A stretch of 64,000 nt of DNA from JAZKFT01 sp963845495 (GCA_963845495.1 CAWJTH010000135.1:1-64000); one strand, 5' to 3'; positions 48,104 through 57,087 are shown, numbered from the stretch's first letter. Numbers and translations are program-made. The notes: generated by a model not told the origin, from the letters alone.

Positions 48104-48166
48104 GAGGTAGGGAAACAGAACCGTCTTTGCGAGGGTTCTTGCCCGAAGCAATCCACTTGGAGCAGC
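48104..48166. repeat. Interspersed repeat upstream of the PL10 gene
   Basis: gtctttgcgagggttcttgcccgaagcaatcc resembles a repeat seen in many environmental bacterial genomes (gtcattgcgagg..gaagcaatcc). Its translation gives the spurious N-terminal 29 residues of a longer ORF, which supports the internal start at 48167. A 7-bp array (TAGTTAG, TAATTAG, ATTTTAG, TATTTAG) at 48035-48062 precedes it. Confidence 0.6.
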
Positions 48167-49186
48167 ATGTTTAAAATAATACCAGCAATCTTTATTTTTT
48201 TAGTTTCGTCGTTAGTTATTTCCGCACAAGATTTACAAGCCGACAATATGCTCATGTTTCAGCGTGATAATGGTGGCTGGCCTAAACATTACGAAGAAAA
48301 GGAAATAAATTTTACACGGGTTTATACGGCGGTAGAAAAGGCAACTATTGGTGATGAAGTTGGTACAAACGATGCGACGATTGACAATAACGCCACCACT
48401 AAAGAAATAAGGTATTTATTGAAAACCTATAAAACCATCAAGAACCCGCAATATTTGGCCGCTGCAAATAATGGCGTAAAATACTTATTAACAGCGCAAT
48501 ATAAAAATGGCGGCTGGCCACAATATTATCCTGATTTTAGCTTATACCGTAGCCAGATTACGTTTAACGATAATGCCATGATGAACGTGATGAATGTGTT
48601 GCAAGATGTGGCTAATCAAACAAACGACATGGAATTTTTGGATCAATCTTACGTAAAACCATCGGCAGAAGCGATTGAAAAAGGGATTGATTGCATCTTA
48701 AAAACACAATTAAAATCAAACGGAAAATTACTGGGCTGGTGCCAACAATACAATGCCAAAACCTTACAACCAGAAATGGCCAGAAAGTTTGAACTGGTCG
48801 GCATTTCAGCTAGCGAAACCGTTGGTATTGTTGAATTTCTGATGAAACAACCCAACCAAACACCAGCTATCAAAGCGTCAATAAAAGCGGCTGTTGAATG
48901 GTTGGATAAATCAAAAATTGTAGGTTATAAATTTGTTCAGGTTGATGCGCCAGACCAGCCAAAAGGGAAAGATAAAGTATTAGTAGCCGATCCAAATTCA
49001 ATTATTTGGGCAAGATATTATGACATTAATACGAATCAGCCATTTTTTAGCGGCCGCGATAGTATCAAAAAATTCAAGGTAAGCGAAATTGAATATGAGC
49101 GCCGGAATGGTTATGCGTGGTATGGCACTTGGCCAGCCGAATTGGTGAACAAGAAATATCCAAAATGGTTGGGGGAAAATAAGTAA
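48167..49186 (+). CDS. PL10 pectate lyase (PelA-like)
   Basis: This 339-aa precursor from the Met at 48167 has a signal (KIIPAIFIFLVSSLVISA). The mature alpha/alpha toroid fits polysaccharide lyase family 10, which cleaves polygalacturonate by beta-elimination: FQRDNGGWPKHYEEKE, TIDNNATTKEIRYLL, QYKNGGWPQYYP, TFNDNAMMNVM and the C-terminal RYYDINTNQPFFSGRD / RRNGYAWYGTWP. Its unsaturated products are substrates for the preceding GH105 gene. The 29 residues before the Met derive from a repeat. Confidence 0.95.
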   Translation: MFKIIPAIFIFLVSSLVISAQDLQADNMLMFQRDNGGWPKHYEEKEINFTRVYTAVEKATIGDEVGTNDATIDNNATTKEIRYLLKTYKTIKNPQYLAAANNGVKYLLTAQYKNGGWPQYYPDFSLYRSQITFNDNAMMNVMNVLQDVANQTNDMEFLDQSYVKPSAEAIEKGIDCILKTQLKSNGKLLGWCQQYNAKTLQPEMARKFELVGISASETVGIVEFLMKQPNQTPAIKASIKAAVEWLDKSKIVGYKFVQVDAPDQPKGKDKVLVADPNSIIWARYYDINTNQPFFSGRDSIKKFKVSEIEYERRNGYAWYGTWPAELVNKKYPKWLGENK

Positions 49187-49194
49187 AGAAAGCA

Positions 49195-49259
49195 GTACTT
49201 AGTATTTAGTACTTAGTATTTAGTACAATTTTACTTAGTATTTAGTACTTAGACTAAAG
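49195..49259. repeat. 7-bp array (GTACTTA/GTATTTA)
   Basis: About nine alternating GTACTTA and GTATTTA units, with one 8-bp step, directly after the PL10 stop. TAG lies in every unit, hence in all three frames. Confidence 0.92.
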
Positions 49260-49277
49260 CTAAAACTAAAGGATCAA

Positions 49278-50339
49278 GTGAATAATAAATTAATGACAAT
49301 CAATCAAATACATATCAATTTTAAATTCTTAACCAGTATTATTTTGTTGGTAACCACATCTTTTTCTGCTATTGCAAACCCTGCTTCCAAACAAATAATT
49401 GTTGCAAAAACAGGCAAGGCTGATTTTACAACCATTCAAGCTGCCATCAATAGTTTGCCTGATAATTTAACGTCACCCCAAGTAATCTTTATTAAAAATG
49501 GAACTTACAATGAAAAGATTTTCATCGAAAAAAACAATGTGGTGTTGATGGGTGAAAGCGAAGACGGAACAATTATTACGCAAGCCATAGCCCGAGACGA
49601 ATTTCGTTGTGAAAGCAAAAGTGATTGGGGCGTTGCCACGATGAATTTAAATGGGAACGACATCACGTTACAAAATCTCACCGTTCAAAATACGTATGGT
49701 TTTGATGCTACAGAAGACTATATAACAATTGATTGCAAAGGCGATTCAACCGGAAAGAAAAAGATTTCGAAAGCTGGTCATCAAATGGCTTTACGCACAA
49801 TGAAAACCACCCGGTTAAAAGTTATCAATTGCCATTTTAGGGCTTTTGGTGGCGATACGGTTAGTCCTTGGAATGTGGCAGATGGAATGTTTTATTTTAA
49901 AAATTGCATTATGGAAGGCGGCGTTGATTTTTTCTGCCCACGCGGTTGGAGCTATGCCGAAAATTGTACCTTTATCGCACACACTGGCCCAGCCAGTATT
50001 TGGCACGATGGCTCGGTAAAAAAAGATTCAAAAACAGTGTTGAAAAATTGTAGTTTTAAAGGGTTTGATGGATTTAATTTAGGCCGATATCACCACGATG
50101 CACAGTTCTTTTTAATTGATTGCATGTTTGCGCAAAACATGGCTGATAAAGATATTTATTTGGTGCCAACAGATAATGTGATTCAATGGGGGCGTAGGGT
50201 TTACTATTATAATTGCCACCGCGAAAAAGGAAGCGATTTTGCATGGATGAAAAACAATATCGAAACATCTGACGAAAAACCAGATGCGGGTAAAATAAAC
50301 GCGGATTGGGTTTTTGGTGATAAATGGAAAGTTGAGTAA
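49278..50339 (+). CDS. Pectinesterase (CE8)
   Basis: The enzyme removes methyl esters from pectin, making it accessible to the lyase and hydrolases. It opens with GTG (49278); an ATG 15 bases later (49293) gives a cleaner signal (FLTSIILLVTTSFSAIA). The beta-helix motifs are GNDITLQNLTVQNTYG, GHQMALRTMKTTRLKVINC, then MEGGVDFFCPRGW, where the family usually has GDVDFIFG, with the catalytic Asp retained, and WGRRVYYYNC (the conserved W-R region). About 345-353 aa. Start uncertain between the two codons. Confidence 0.93.
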   Translation: MNNKLMTINQIHINFKFLTSIILLVTTSFSAIANPASKQIIVAKTGKADFTTIQAAINSLPDNLTSPQVIFIKNGTYNEKIFIEKNNVVLMGESEDGTIITQAIARDEFRCESKSDWGVATMNLNGNDITLQNLTVQNTYGFDATEDYITIDCKGDSTGKKKISKAGHQMALRTMKTTRLKVINCHFRAFGGDTVSPWNVADGMFYFKNCIMEGGVDFFCPRGWSYAENCTFIAHTGPASIWHDGSVKKDSKTVLKNCSFKGFDGFNLGRYHHDAQFFLIDCMFAQNMADKDIYLVPTDNVIQWGRRVYYYNCHREKGSDFAWMKNNIETSDEKPDAGKINADWVFGDKWKVE

Positions 50340-50426
50340 AGAAGAAGTTAGAATTAAGAATTTAGAATTAAAATTGAAAAGTCCCAAAGGGACGACATCT
50401 GTTAGCGGTGGGCAAGGCCATTGGCC
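50338..50426. repeat. 7-bp array followed by hairpin repeat copy B
   Basis: TTAGAAT/TTAAGAA heptamers (50347-50377) start 7 bases after the CE8 stop. The element at 50379-50426 (agtcccaaagggacgacatct..tgggcaaggcc) is homologous to 46083-46128. Confidence 0.65.
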
Positions 50427-50460
50427 AATTAAAAATAAAAATTAAAATAGAACGAAATAA

Positions 50461-51954
50461 ATGGAGCTTTCAAAAAAAATTATTCATAGCTTACAGTATA
50501 GCGTTGGCATCAATGTGCCGCAATCTTACATATTTGCCTTGCCCGAAAAAGTGTTGCAATTTGGTACGGGTGTTTTACTACGTGGATTACCCGATTATTT
50601 TATAGACAAAGCCAACAAACAAGCGGTTTTTAATGGAAGGGTAGTAGTTGTGAAATCAACCGGTGGCACTGCCGATGATTTTGCGGAGCAAGATGGCTTG
50701 TTTACCCATTGCATCAACGGCGTAGCCGATGGAAAATTGGTAGAACAAACTATCATCAATGCATCTATCAGCCGCGTTTTAACAGCTGCTGCTAATTGGC
50801 AAGATATTTTGGCTTGCGCAGCAAGTCCTGATATGCAGGTGATTATTTCCAACACAACCGAAGTTGGAATTGTACTGGTAGATGATGATATTTCTACGGG
50901 AACGCCAAAATCTTTCCCCGGCAAATTGTTGGCTTTTTTATACGAGCGTTATAAAAAACTGGGCGGCACGCCAGAAAGCGGAATGGCCATTGTTCCTACA
51001 GAATTGATTGTGGACAATGCCATTAAACTTAAAGCAATTGTGCTGGAACAAGCCAATCGCAATAACTTAGAACCAGAATTTATTACTTGGTTAGATACGC
51101 AAAATGATTTTTGTAACTCATTGGTTGATAGGATTGTACCAGGTAAAATGGCGGCCGATAAACAAGCCGATATGGAAGCAAAAGTTGGCTACACCGACAG
51201 CTTGATGATTATGAGCGAAGTGTATAGTTTGTGGGCCATCGAAACCAGTAACCCAGCAACAATCGCCAAATTGTCTTTTGCCCAAACCGATAATGGCGTT
51301 GTATTGGCACCAAGCATCGATAAGTTCCGCGAACTAAAATTGCGTTTGCTAAACGGCACGCATACATTTAGCTGTGCATTGGCGTTTTTATCTGGTTTTG
51401 AAACTGTGGCACAAGCCATGGAAAATGAAAATTTCGGAACGTTTGTAAAAGATTTAATGGTGACCGAAATCGCACCTTGCATTATCAGCGACAGCATTTC
51501 AAAAGAAGAAGCCGAAACCTTTGCCGGCAACGTAATCGACCGCTTCAAAAATCCGAACATCCAGCATAAATGGATCAGTATTTCGGTGCAATATACCGGC
51601 AAAATGAAAATGCGCAACGTGCCGCTTTTGCTGAAACATTATAGTACTTCCGATACTGTGCCAGCCCACATGGCTATTGGTTTTGCGGCCTATTTGCAAT
51701 TTTTAAGACCAGTTGAAAACAAAGACAATGCTTATTATGGTTTAGCCAATGGCAATAGTTATAAAATTGACGACGAATTTGCATCTTGGTACTACGCCAA
51801 TTGGCAGGGTAAAAGCACTGAAGACGCGGTGAAATCATCCATGTCTAACACCGATATTTGGGGAACCGATTTGACCCAATTGAATGGATTTTACGATGCG
51901 GTGTTAGGTTATGTAAAACAATTCGAAAATGGCGATTTCAGCAAAGCGTATTAA
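50461..51954 (+). CDS. uxaB: Tagaturonate reductase
   Basis: This 497-aa mannitol-dehydrogenase-family oxidoreductase reduces D-tagaturonate to D-altronate with NADH. The N-terminal dinucleotide-binding loop is LQFGTGVLLRGLPDYFI, followed by VVVVKSTGG. The middle has EVGIVLVDDD-like and IVPTELIVDNA segments, and the C-terminal half contains the KLRLLNGTHTFSCALAF motif with the conserved Asn-Gly-x-His of this family. It lies between the CE8 gene and uxaA, which together with uxaC makes the galacturonate route complete from galacturonate to 2-keto-3-deoxygluconate. Confidence 0.95.
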   Translation: MELSKKIIHSLQYSVGINVPQSYIFALPEKVLQFGTGVLLRGLPDYFIDKANKQAVFNGRVVVVKSTGGTADDFAEQDGLFTHCINGVADGKLVEQTIINASISRVLTAAANWQDILACAASPDMQVIISNTTEVGIVLVDDDISTGTPKSFPGKLLAFLYERYKKLGGTPESGMAIVPTELIVDNAIKLKAIVLEQANRNNLEPEFITWLDTQNDFCNSLVDRIVPGKMAADKQADMEAKVGYTDSLMIMSEVYSLWAIETSNPATIAKLSFAQTDNGVVLAPSIDKFRELKLRLLNGTHTFSCALAFLSGFETVAQAMENENFGTFVKDLMVTEIAPCIISDSISKEEAETFAGNVIDRFKNPNIQHKWISISVQYTGKMKMRNVPLLLKHYSTSDTVPAHMAIGFAAYLQFLRPVENKDNAYYGLANGNSYKIDDEFASWYYANWQGKSTEDAVKSSMSNTDIWGTDLTQLNGFYDAVLGYVKQFENGDFSKAY

Positions 51955-52055
51955 AAAGTAAAAATTAAAAAATCAAAAGTAAAAAAGTAGAGAATCTGAT
52001 GTCTAACTCGGCACTCTGCACTCTGAATTCTAACTTCTAACTTCTTAACTTCTTT
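51955..52055. repeat. 7-bp arrays between uxaB and uxaA
   Basis: AAAGTAA/AAATTAA heptamers start at the uxaB stop (51952-51990), then CTCTGCA, CTCTGAA, TTCTAAC, TTCTAAC units (52010-52040). Confidence 0.8.
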
Positions 52056-52059
52056 TCTT

Positions 52060-53700
52060 ATGTCGAATAAAACTTTAAAAGTTCACCCAAAAGACAATGT
52101 CATCGTGGCCTTGCAAGATTTGGCCAAGGGTGAAACCGTTACCTACGAAGGTGAATCGTATACTTTGGTGGATGATGTGCCGGCTAAACACAAATTTTTT
52201 ACCCACGATATGGCCGAGCAGGAAAAAGTTATTATGTACGGCGTACTAGTGGGCAAAACGCAATATCCGGTAGTAAAAGGTGCACGCATGACGACCGACA
52301 ACCTCAAACATGCCGCCGATCCATTTGCATACCGACCTTACCACTATGAATGGCATGCTCCTGACGTGTCAAAATTTGCAGGCAGAACTTTTAACGGCTA
52401 TGTGCGTAGCGATGGTCGAGTTGGTACGGCCAATTACTGGTTGTTCATCCCCACCGTTTTTTGTGAGAACAGAAATTTGGATGTGATTCGCGAAGCGTTA
52501 CACAACGAGTTGGGTTATGCGGTTACCGAAAAATATAAATCCTTCGCCCATCATTTGTTGGAAGCCTATAACAGTGGCGAAGACGTTAACAATATCAATC
52601 TTTCCAACCTAGGCCCAAAAGCGGTAAACCGTCCATTTAAAAATGTAGATGGGATTAAATTTTTGAACCACCAAGGCGGTTGCGGCGGTATTCGTCAAGA
52701 TGCTGCAGTTTTAAGCAAATTATTGGCTGCTTATGCTGACCATCCAAACGTAGCAGGCGTAACAGTTTTAAGCTTGGGTTGCCAAAACTTGCAAGTGCAA
52801 GATTTTGTAAACGACCTGAAACAACGCAATCCAAATTTTGATAAACCGCTATATGTTTTCGAGCAACAGCAATCAAAAAGCGAAGAGCAATTGATTAGCG
52901 AAGCCATCAAAAAAACATTTTTAGGCTTGGTCGAAATCAACAAATTTGAACGTAGTCCAGCGCCGCTGGATAAATTGACCGTTGGCGTGAAATGCGGTGG
53001 CAGCGATGGTTTCAGCGGAATTTCAGCTAATCCGGCCGTTGGTTATTTCAGCGATTTGTTGGTGGCTTTGGGTGGAAAAGTTTTATTGGCCGAATTCCCA
53101 GAATTATGTGGTGCCGAACAGGATTTGATCGACCGTACCAAAGACGAAGCAGCGGCCAAAAAATTCATCTATTTAATGACTGCTTACAACGATGCGGCGC
53201 ATAAAGTTGGTTCCGGTTTTCACATGAACCCATCACCCGGAAATATAAAAGATGGCTTGATTACCGACGCCATCAAAAGCACCGGAGCGGCCAAAAAAGG
53301 CGGCACTTCACCCGTTGAAGATGTGTTGGATTACACCGAACCTGCTGTAAAACGAGGCTTGAGCCTCGTTTGTACGCCCGGCAACGACGTAGAAGCAACC
53401 ACCGGAAAAGCAGCCAGCGGCGCAACACTTATTTTGTTTACCACCGGTTTGGGAACGCCAACAGGTAACCCCGTTTGCCCGGTAATAAAAGTGGCCACCA
53501 ATTCTTCCCTCACCCGTCGCATGGGCGATATTATCGACATTGATACCGGCGGAATCATCGACGGCCTAAAAACCATCGAACAAATGGGCGAAGAAATTTT
53601 GGAATATTGCATCAAAGCCGCCAGCGGCGAAGTGATTCCCAAGGCGGTGCAATTGAATCAAGATGATTTTATTCCGTGGAAAAGAGGGGTAAGCCTTTAG
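52060..53700 (+). CDS. uxaA: Altronate dehydratase
   Basis: This 546-aa enzyme dehydrates D-altronate to 2-keto-3-deoxygluconate. The N-terminal SAF-like domain (about 1-95, LKVHPKDNVIVALQDLAKG) is joined to the large catalytic domain that starts at FNGYVRSDGRVGTANYW. Signature segments include GGCGGIRQD, VKCGGSDGFSGISANPAVG and the late FTTGLGTPTGNPVCPVIKVATNS. Some family members split these domains into separate genes; here they are fused as in E. coli UxaA. Confidence 0.95.
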   Translation: MSNKTLKVHPKDNVIVALQDLAKGETVTYEGESYTLVDDVPAKHKFFTHDMAEQEKVIMYGVLVGKTQYPVVKGARMTTDNLKHAADPFAYRPYHYEWHAPDVSKFAGRTFNGYVRSDGRVGTANYWLFIPTVFCENRNLDVIREALHNELGYAVTEKYKSFAHHLLEAYNSGEDVNNINLSNLGPKAVNRPFKNVDGIKFLNHQGGCGGIRQDAAVLSKLLAAYADHPNVAGVTVLSLGCQNLQVQDFVNDLKQRNPNFDKPLYVFEQQQSKSEEQLISEAIKKTFLGLVEINKFERSPAPLDKLTVGVKCGGSDGFSGISANPAVGYFSDLLVALGGKVLLAEFPELCGAEQDLIDRTKDEAAAKKFIYLMTAYNDAAHKVGSGFHMNPSPGNIKDGLITDAIKSTGAAKKGGTSPVEDVLDYTEPAVKRGLSLVCTPGNDVEATTGKAASGATLILFTTGLGTPTGNPVCPVIKVATNSSLTRRMGDIIDIDTGGIIDGLKTIEQMGEEILEYCIKAASGEVIPKAVQLNQDDFIPWKRGVSL

Positions 53701-54026
53701 GGAATAAGGAATGAGGAATAAAAAATAAGGAATAAAAAATAACTAGAAATCACACATTTTCCTGTAAATCCATTTAATCCTTATTAATCCAGGTTCAGAC
53801 TTTTTTGGTAACCAGCAGTTGGAACAAAGATGGAGGCTTTTGTGGCAGTTTATCCTGAGTTTATTGAAGGACTCCATTCAAGTGAAGTTTTCCATGGCAT
53901 CATTCACCACAATTAAAGCGACAAATAATATTGCATTAAACTTAAAAACGTTATAGTCCAGCACTCAATACTCGGCACCTAATTATTACTTAAAACCTAT
54001 TACTTACAACTTAATACGTTGAAAAT
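53701..54026. repeat. Spacer with 7-bp arrays and a 9-bp-stepped motif
   Basis: GGAATAA/AAAATAA heptamers start right after the uxaA stop (53701-53742). A ttaatcc-type 9-bp-stepped motif ending ccaggttcagac lies at 53770-53801 and resembles the left part of the 14.4-kb repeat. TTACTTA-type heptamers fill 53978-54013. No gene is seen; a 28-codon frame at 53829 shows no support. Confidence 0.7.
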
Positions 54027-55454
54027 ATGAAGCCATTTCTCGACGAAAATTTCCTGCTGCAAACAAAAAGTGCGCAGGAATTATATTTTGGATATGCCAA
54101 AAACATGCCCATCATCGACTATCATTGCCATTTGCCGCAACAGCAAATTGCGGAGGACAAACAGTTTAGGAACCTAAGTGAGGCTTGGCTGTACGGCGAC
54201 CATTACAAATGGCGGGCCATGCGTACAAACGGCGTGCACGAAAGCTATTGCACCGGCGACAAAAGCGACTTTGAAAAATTTGAGAAGTGGGCCGAAACGG
54301 TGCCATATACTTTACGTAATCCATTATACCACTGGACACATTTAGAATTGCAGCGCTATTTTGATGTGCATGATATTTTAAGCCCGAAGACCGCCGCGGC
54401 CATTTATAAAGATTGCTCGAACAAATTGCAATCGCCGGATTATTCGGTAAAAAATTTACTCCGCAAAATGAATGTGGTAACGGTTTGCACCACCGATGAT
54501 CCAACAGATGATTTAGCTTTCCACCAGCAGTTAAAAGATGATGGCTTTGAAATTCCGGTGTTGCCGGCCTTCCGTCCAGATAACGCCATGAACGTAACCG
54601 ATGCCGGTAAATTTAATGCCTACGTTAAAAAACTAGAAGCTGCTTCCAACATTTCCATCGCTTCGTTTGATGACTTTTTGTATGCCTTGCAAAACCGTCA
54701 TGACTTCTTTGCATCCATGGGTTGCGGCGTAAGCGACCATGGTTTGGAAGAAATTTATGCCGATGATTTTACGGGCAGTGAAATAGACGCAATTTTTAGG
54801 AAAATACATTCTGGCAAAGAATTACAGGATGTGGAACAGCGTAAATTTAAAAGTGCGATGTTGCTACATTTTGCAGAATGGGATTGCGAAAAAGGTTGGG
54901 TGCAACAATTCCATTTGGGCGCTTTGCGCAACAACAACTCCCGCATGTTGGGACAATTGGGCGCAGACACAGGCTGGGATTCAATCGGCGATTTTTCGCA
55001 GGCCCGCAATTTGGCTAAATTTTTAGACAAACTAGATGCTGAAGATAACTTGGCCAAAACCATTTTGTACAATTTAAATCCCGCCGATAACGAAGTGATG
55101 GCTACGATGATCGGCAATTTCAACGATGGTTCGTCTGCCGGTAAAATCCAGTGGGGCAGTGGTTGGTGGTTCCTCGACCAAAAAGACGGTATGACCAAAC
55201 AAATCAACGCTTTAAGCAATATGGGTTTGCTCAGCAAATTTGTGGGCATGTTGACAGATAGCCGTAGCTTTTTATCATTCCCGAGGCATGAATATTTCCG
55301 CCGTTTGCTGTGCAATATATTAGGAACCGAAATTGAAAACGGAGAGTTGCCAAACGATATTCCATGGATCGGAAAAATTGTGCAAGATATTTGCTATCAC
55401 AATGCAAATCAATACTTTAACTGGAAAAAAGAAGAAGTTGGGGCGGTGGTTTAA
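54027..55454 (+). CDS. uxaC: Glucuronate/galacturonate isomerase
   Basis: This 475-aa isomerase interconverts galacturonate and tagaturonate (or glucuronate and fructuronate), the first step of the pathway continued by uxaB and uxaA. The N-terminal metal motif PIIDYHCHLP fits the amidohydrolase-like fold of UxaC, and WKWR/HYKWRAMRTNGV follows. Other family segments are FEKWAETVPYTLRNPLYHWTHLEL and the C-terminal GMLTDSRSFLSFPRHEYFRRLLCNILG. A bidirectional terminator lies 25 bp after the stop, closing the pectin/galacturonate locus. Confidence 0.96.
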   Translation: MKPFLDENFLLQTKSAQELYFGYAKNMPIIDYHCHLPQQQIAEDKQFRNLSEAWLYGDHYKWRAMRTNGVHESYCTGDKSDFEKFEKWAETVPYTLRNPLYHWTHLELQRYFDVHDILSPKTAAAIYKDCSNKLQSPDYSVKNLLRKMNVVTVCTTDDPTDDLAFHQQLKDDGFEIPVLPAFRPDNAMNVTDAGKFNAYVKKLEAASNISIASFDDFLYALQNRHDFFASMGCGVSDHGLEEIYADDFTGSEIDAIFRKIHSGKELQDVEQRKFKSAMLLHFAEWDCEKGWVQQFHLGALRNNNSRMLGQLGADTGWDSIGDFSQARNLAKFLDKLDAEDNLAKTILYNLNPADNEVMATMIGNFNDGSSAGKIQWGSGWWFLDQKDGMTKQINALSNMGLLSKFVGMLTDSRSFLSFPRHEYFRRLLCNILGTEIENGELPNDIPWIGKIVQDICYHNANQYFNWKKEEVGAVV

Positions 55455-55478
55455 AATATATTTATATCGATATTAAGT

Positions 55479-55517
55479 AAAACAGGTTTTCAAAATTAAT
55501 TTTTGAAAACCTGTTTT
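55479..55517. terminator. Bidirectional terminator
   Basis: AAAACAGGTTTTCAAAA and TTTTGAAAACCTGTTTT form a 17-bp stem around a short loop, between the convergent uxaC and vapC genes. A/T runs flank the stem on both sides. Confidence 0.9.
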
Positions 55518-55521
55518 GCTT

Positions 55522-55905
55522 TCAAATGCTGTACGGGTCAATTAGTTGTAATCCTTGAATATTTTTAAAATCTTTTGTATTTCGACTAACTAAAGTAAAA
55601 TTGTTGGCTAACGCAGTGGCTGCAATGATTGCATCTGGCAATTTAAGTTTTAATACCCTTCTAATATTAATTGTTTCACTTGCTACTTTATCGTTCAAAT
55701 AACAAATTGTAGCTAAGTCAATAAAAAACCTAGTTTGCTTATCTGTAGATAGCGATCCACTATTAAATCCCAAAACTTCAATATGGGTAATAATCGAAAT
55801 TAAAAAATCTTCATTTATAACATCGCTGATAAATGTTTTTCCTTTTAGCGGTAAATTTTCAGCTAGGTAATCTATAATAACGTTTGAATCTAAAAGATAT
55901 TTCAT
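55522..55905 (-). CDS. vapC: PIN-domain toxin (VapC-like)
   Basis: This 127-aa PIN nuclease opens with YLLDSNVIIDYL (Asp6), continues with THIEVLGF (Glu) and ends with KLPDAIIAATAL and FTLVSRNTKDF. These are the four acidic residues of VapC, which cleaves initiator tRNA or rRNA in known cases. It follows its putative antitoxin by 18 bp, the usual VapBC order. Target unknown. Confidence 0.93.
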   Translation of the reverse strand: MKYLLDSNVIIDYLAENLPLKGKTFISDVINEDFLISIITHIEVLGFNSGSLSTDKQTRFFIDLATICYLNDKVASETINIRRVLKLKLPDAIIAATALANNFTLVSRNTKDFKNIQGLQLIDPYSI

Positions 55906-55923
55906 GTGAGTGTTTTAACTAAT

Positions 55924-56157
55924 TTAATCTCTATCCCATTCATTGCGGGTATTTTTTATGTATTCTTGAAATTTTTCTGCTGTTTCTTTCGACATCTTTC
56001 CTGCAAAGTCAGAAGGTTTTAGTTTTTTTTCCAGTTGGTTTTGAGTCTCGCCAGATTTTAAATCTGGATATTTCTCCGTTATTTGATTCCATTCTTCGAT
56101 TGGTATTACAACCGCAGTTGTCAAACCAATATTATCAGAAATATATTGAATGTTCAT
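55924..56157 (-). CDS. Antitoxin of the VapC-like toxin
   Basis: The protein is 77 aa from the Met at 56157 (MNIQYISDNIGLTTAVVIPIEEWNQI), after which comes an acidic/charged tail. The segment TTAVVIPIEEWNQI resembles the AbrB/Phd-type start of many antitoxins of PIN toxins, in which the C-terminal part wraps the toxin. An upstream in-frame extension of 23 residues is not conserved in style and I exclude it. The TA pair is likely autoregulated, but no operator is evident. Confidence 0.8.
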   Translation of the reverse strand: MNIQYISDNIGLTTAVVIPIEEWNQITEKYPDLKSGETQNQLEKKLKPSDFAGKMSKETAEKFQEYIKNTRNEWDRD

Positions 56158-56315
56158 AATCATGTTTTCTGTTACAAAAATACGAGAATAATGGCCGTAA
56201 CAACGAGAACCCAATAACTTTGGCATCTTATTAGACCAACACCATAAAACTCGATCGGTATAAAATAAAGGCAGGTGATAATTTTACAACATTTGAATTT
56301 ATAAGCATAAAAACA

Positions 56316-56468
56316 ATGATGCAAGCAAATAAAAAGGCGCCATCGGTACAAATCGACAAGTCACTAAATAAATACGACTATGTTGTATTGTTTCCTGAAA
56401 AATTGTCGAAGGCAAACGAAATGCTTAAAACTGTGGGCTTGCCCAAATCTAAATTAAACAACCAATAA
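56316..56468 (+). CDS. Small 50-aa hypothetical protein
   Basis: This reading frame of 50 codons (MMQANKKAPSVQIDKSLNKY... then YVVLFPEKLSKANEMLKTVG) has normal amino-acid composition, two start codons and no overlap with other genes. The lysine-rich, soluble sequence has an amphipathic C-terminal helix. I do not recognise it; it could be a small conserved Bacteroidota protein. It lies between the antitoxin and DinB genes. Confidence 0.45.
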   Translation: MMQANKKAPSVQIDKSLNKYDYVVLFPEKLSKANEMLKTVGLPKSKLNNQ

Positions 56469-56521
56469 TATTTAATCAGCTAAAATATTGTCCCATTCAT
56501 TTATTTGGACGGGATTTTTTA

Positions 56522-57001
56522 TTAAAACGCATCATTCCCTCGGCTTCCCCATTCCCAAATGCCGAACAAAATCTTTTTGTCGAGCGGATGACCGCCTTGT
56601 TTTAAACTCAACACAATTTGTCCGCGATGGTGGGCTTCATGCGCCAACAAATACGCCAAAAATGAAGCTGGATGTGGCTTTGCGCCTTTTATTTTTCCAT
56701 CGGTAAAACCTTTCAACAGCATTTTTTGCATAGCTTCGGATGAAGATTTCAAACTGTCGATCAACAATTGTTTGGTAATATTCCCTTTTTCAATCTTTTG
56801 TTGATCCGCCATTAAATCTGGTGCCGAAGCTGCCAGCCACATCAACCGCACATTGTGGATATGCGCAAATTGCTCGCCCACGTTCCTGCCTTTGGATGCA
56901 GCAATATCCGTTAAATTTTTTTCAGCAATGGCATTTAGCAAATAAAGGTTCACATTGTTGTTGATGCGGAAGCTATCAACCAGTTCTTCTTGCAGCGGCA
57001 T
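56522..57001 (-). CDS. DinB-family protein
   Basis: This 159-aa four-helix-bundle protein belongs to the DinB/YfiT-like group. The metal-binding His are visible as QFAHIHNVR (near residue 45) and LLAHEAHHRGQI (near residue 120), with the conserved AHExHHRGQ motif. Members use the metal in thiol transfer (bacillithiol, mycothiol) or unknown reactions. No partner gene indicates which. The MITE core at 57031-57087 lies just upstream. Confidence 0.9.
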   Translation of the reverse strand: MPLQEELVDSFRINNNVNLYLLNAIAEKNLTDIAASKGRNVGEQFAHIHNVRLMWLAASAPDLMADQQKIEKGNITKQLLIDSLKSSSEAMQKMLLKGFTDGKIKGAKPHPASFLAYLLAHEAHHRGQIVLSLKQGGHPLDKKILFGIWEWGSRGNDAF

Positions 57002-57030
57002 AAAAGTACTTTTGGGTTATAAAAATGGTT

Positions 57031-57087
57031 CAGTGTTTCTGTGCCTCAATGGCAAATATTATTTGCCATTGAGGCACAGAAACACTG
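57031..57087. mobile_element. MITE core palindrome, copy 3 (core only)
   Basis: cagtgtttctgtgcctcaatggcaaata / tatttgccattgaggcacagaaacactg. It matches the central palindromes at 24168-24234 and 37791-37844 but lacks the outer parts. Compensating A/T changes in both arms (caatgg/ccattg instead of cagtgg/ccactg) keep the stem paired. Confidence 0.8.

Noticed and set aside
48080..48166. Longer start of the PL10 lyase
   Set aside because: The extra 29 residues come from an interspersed repeat; the Met at 48167 begins a signal peptide.
53829..53915. 28-codon frame before uxaC
   Set aside because: Too short, no start context and no recognisable family; probably chance.
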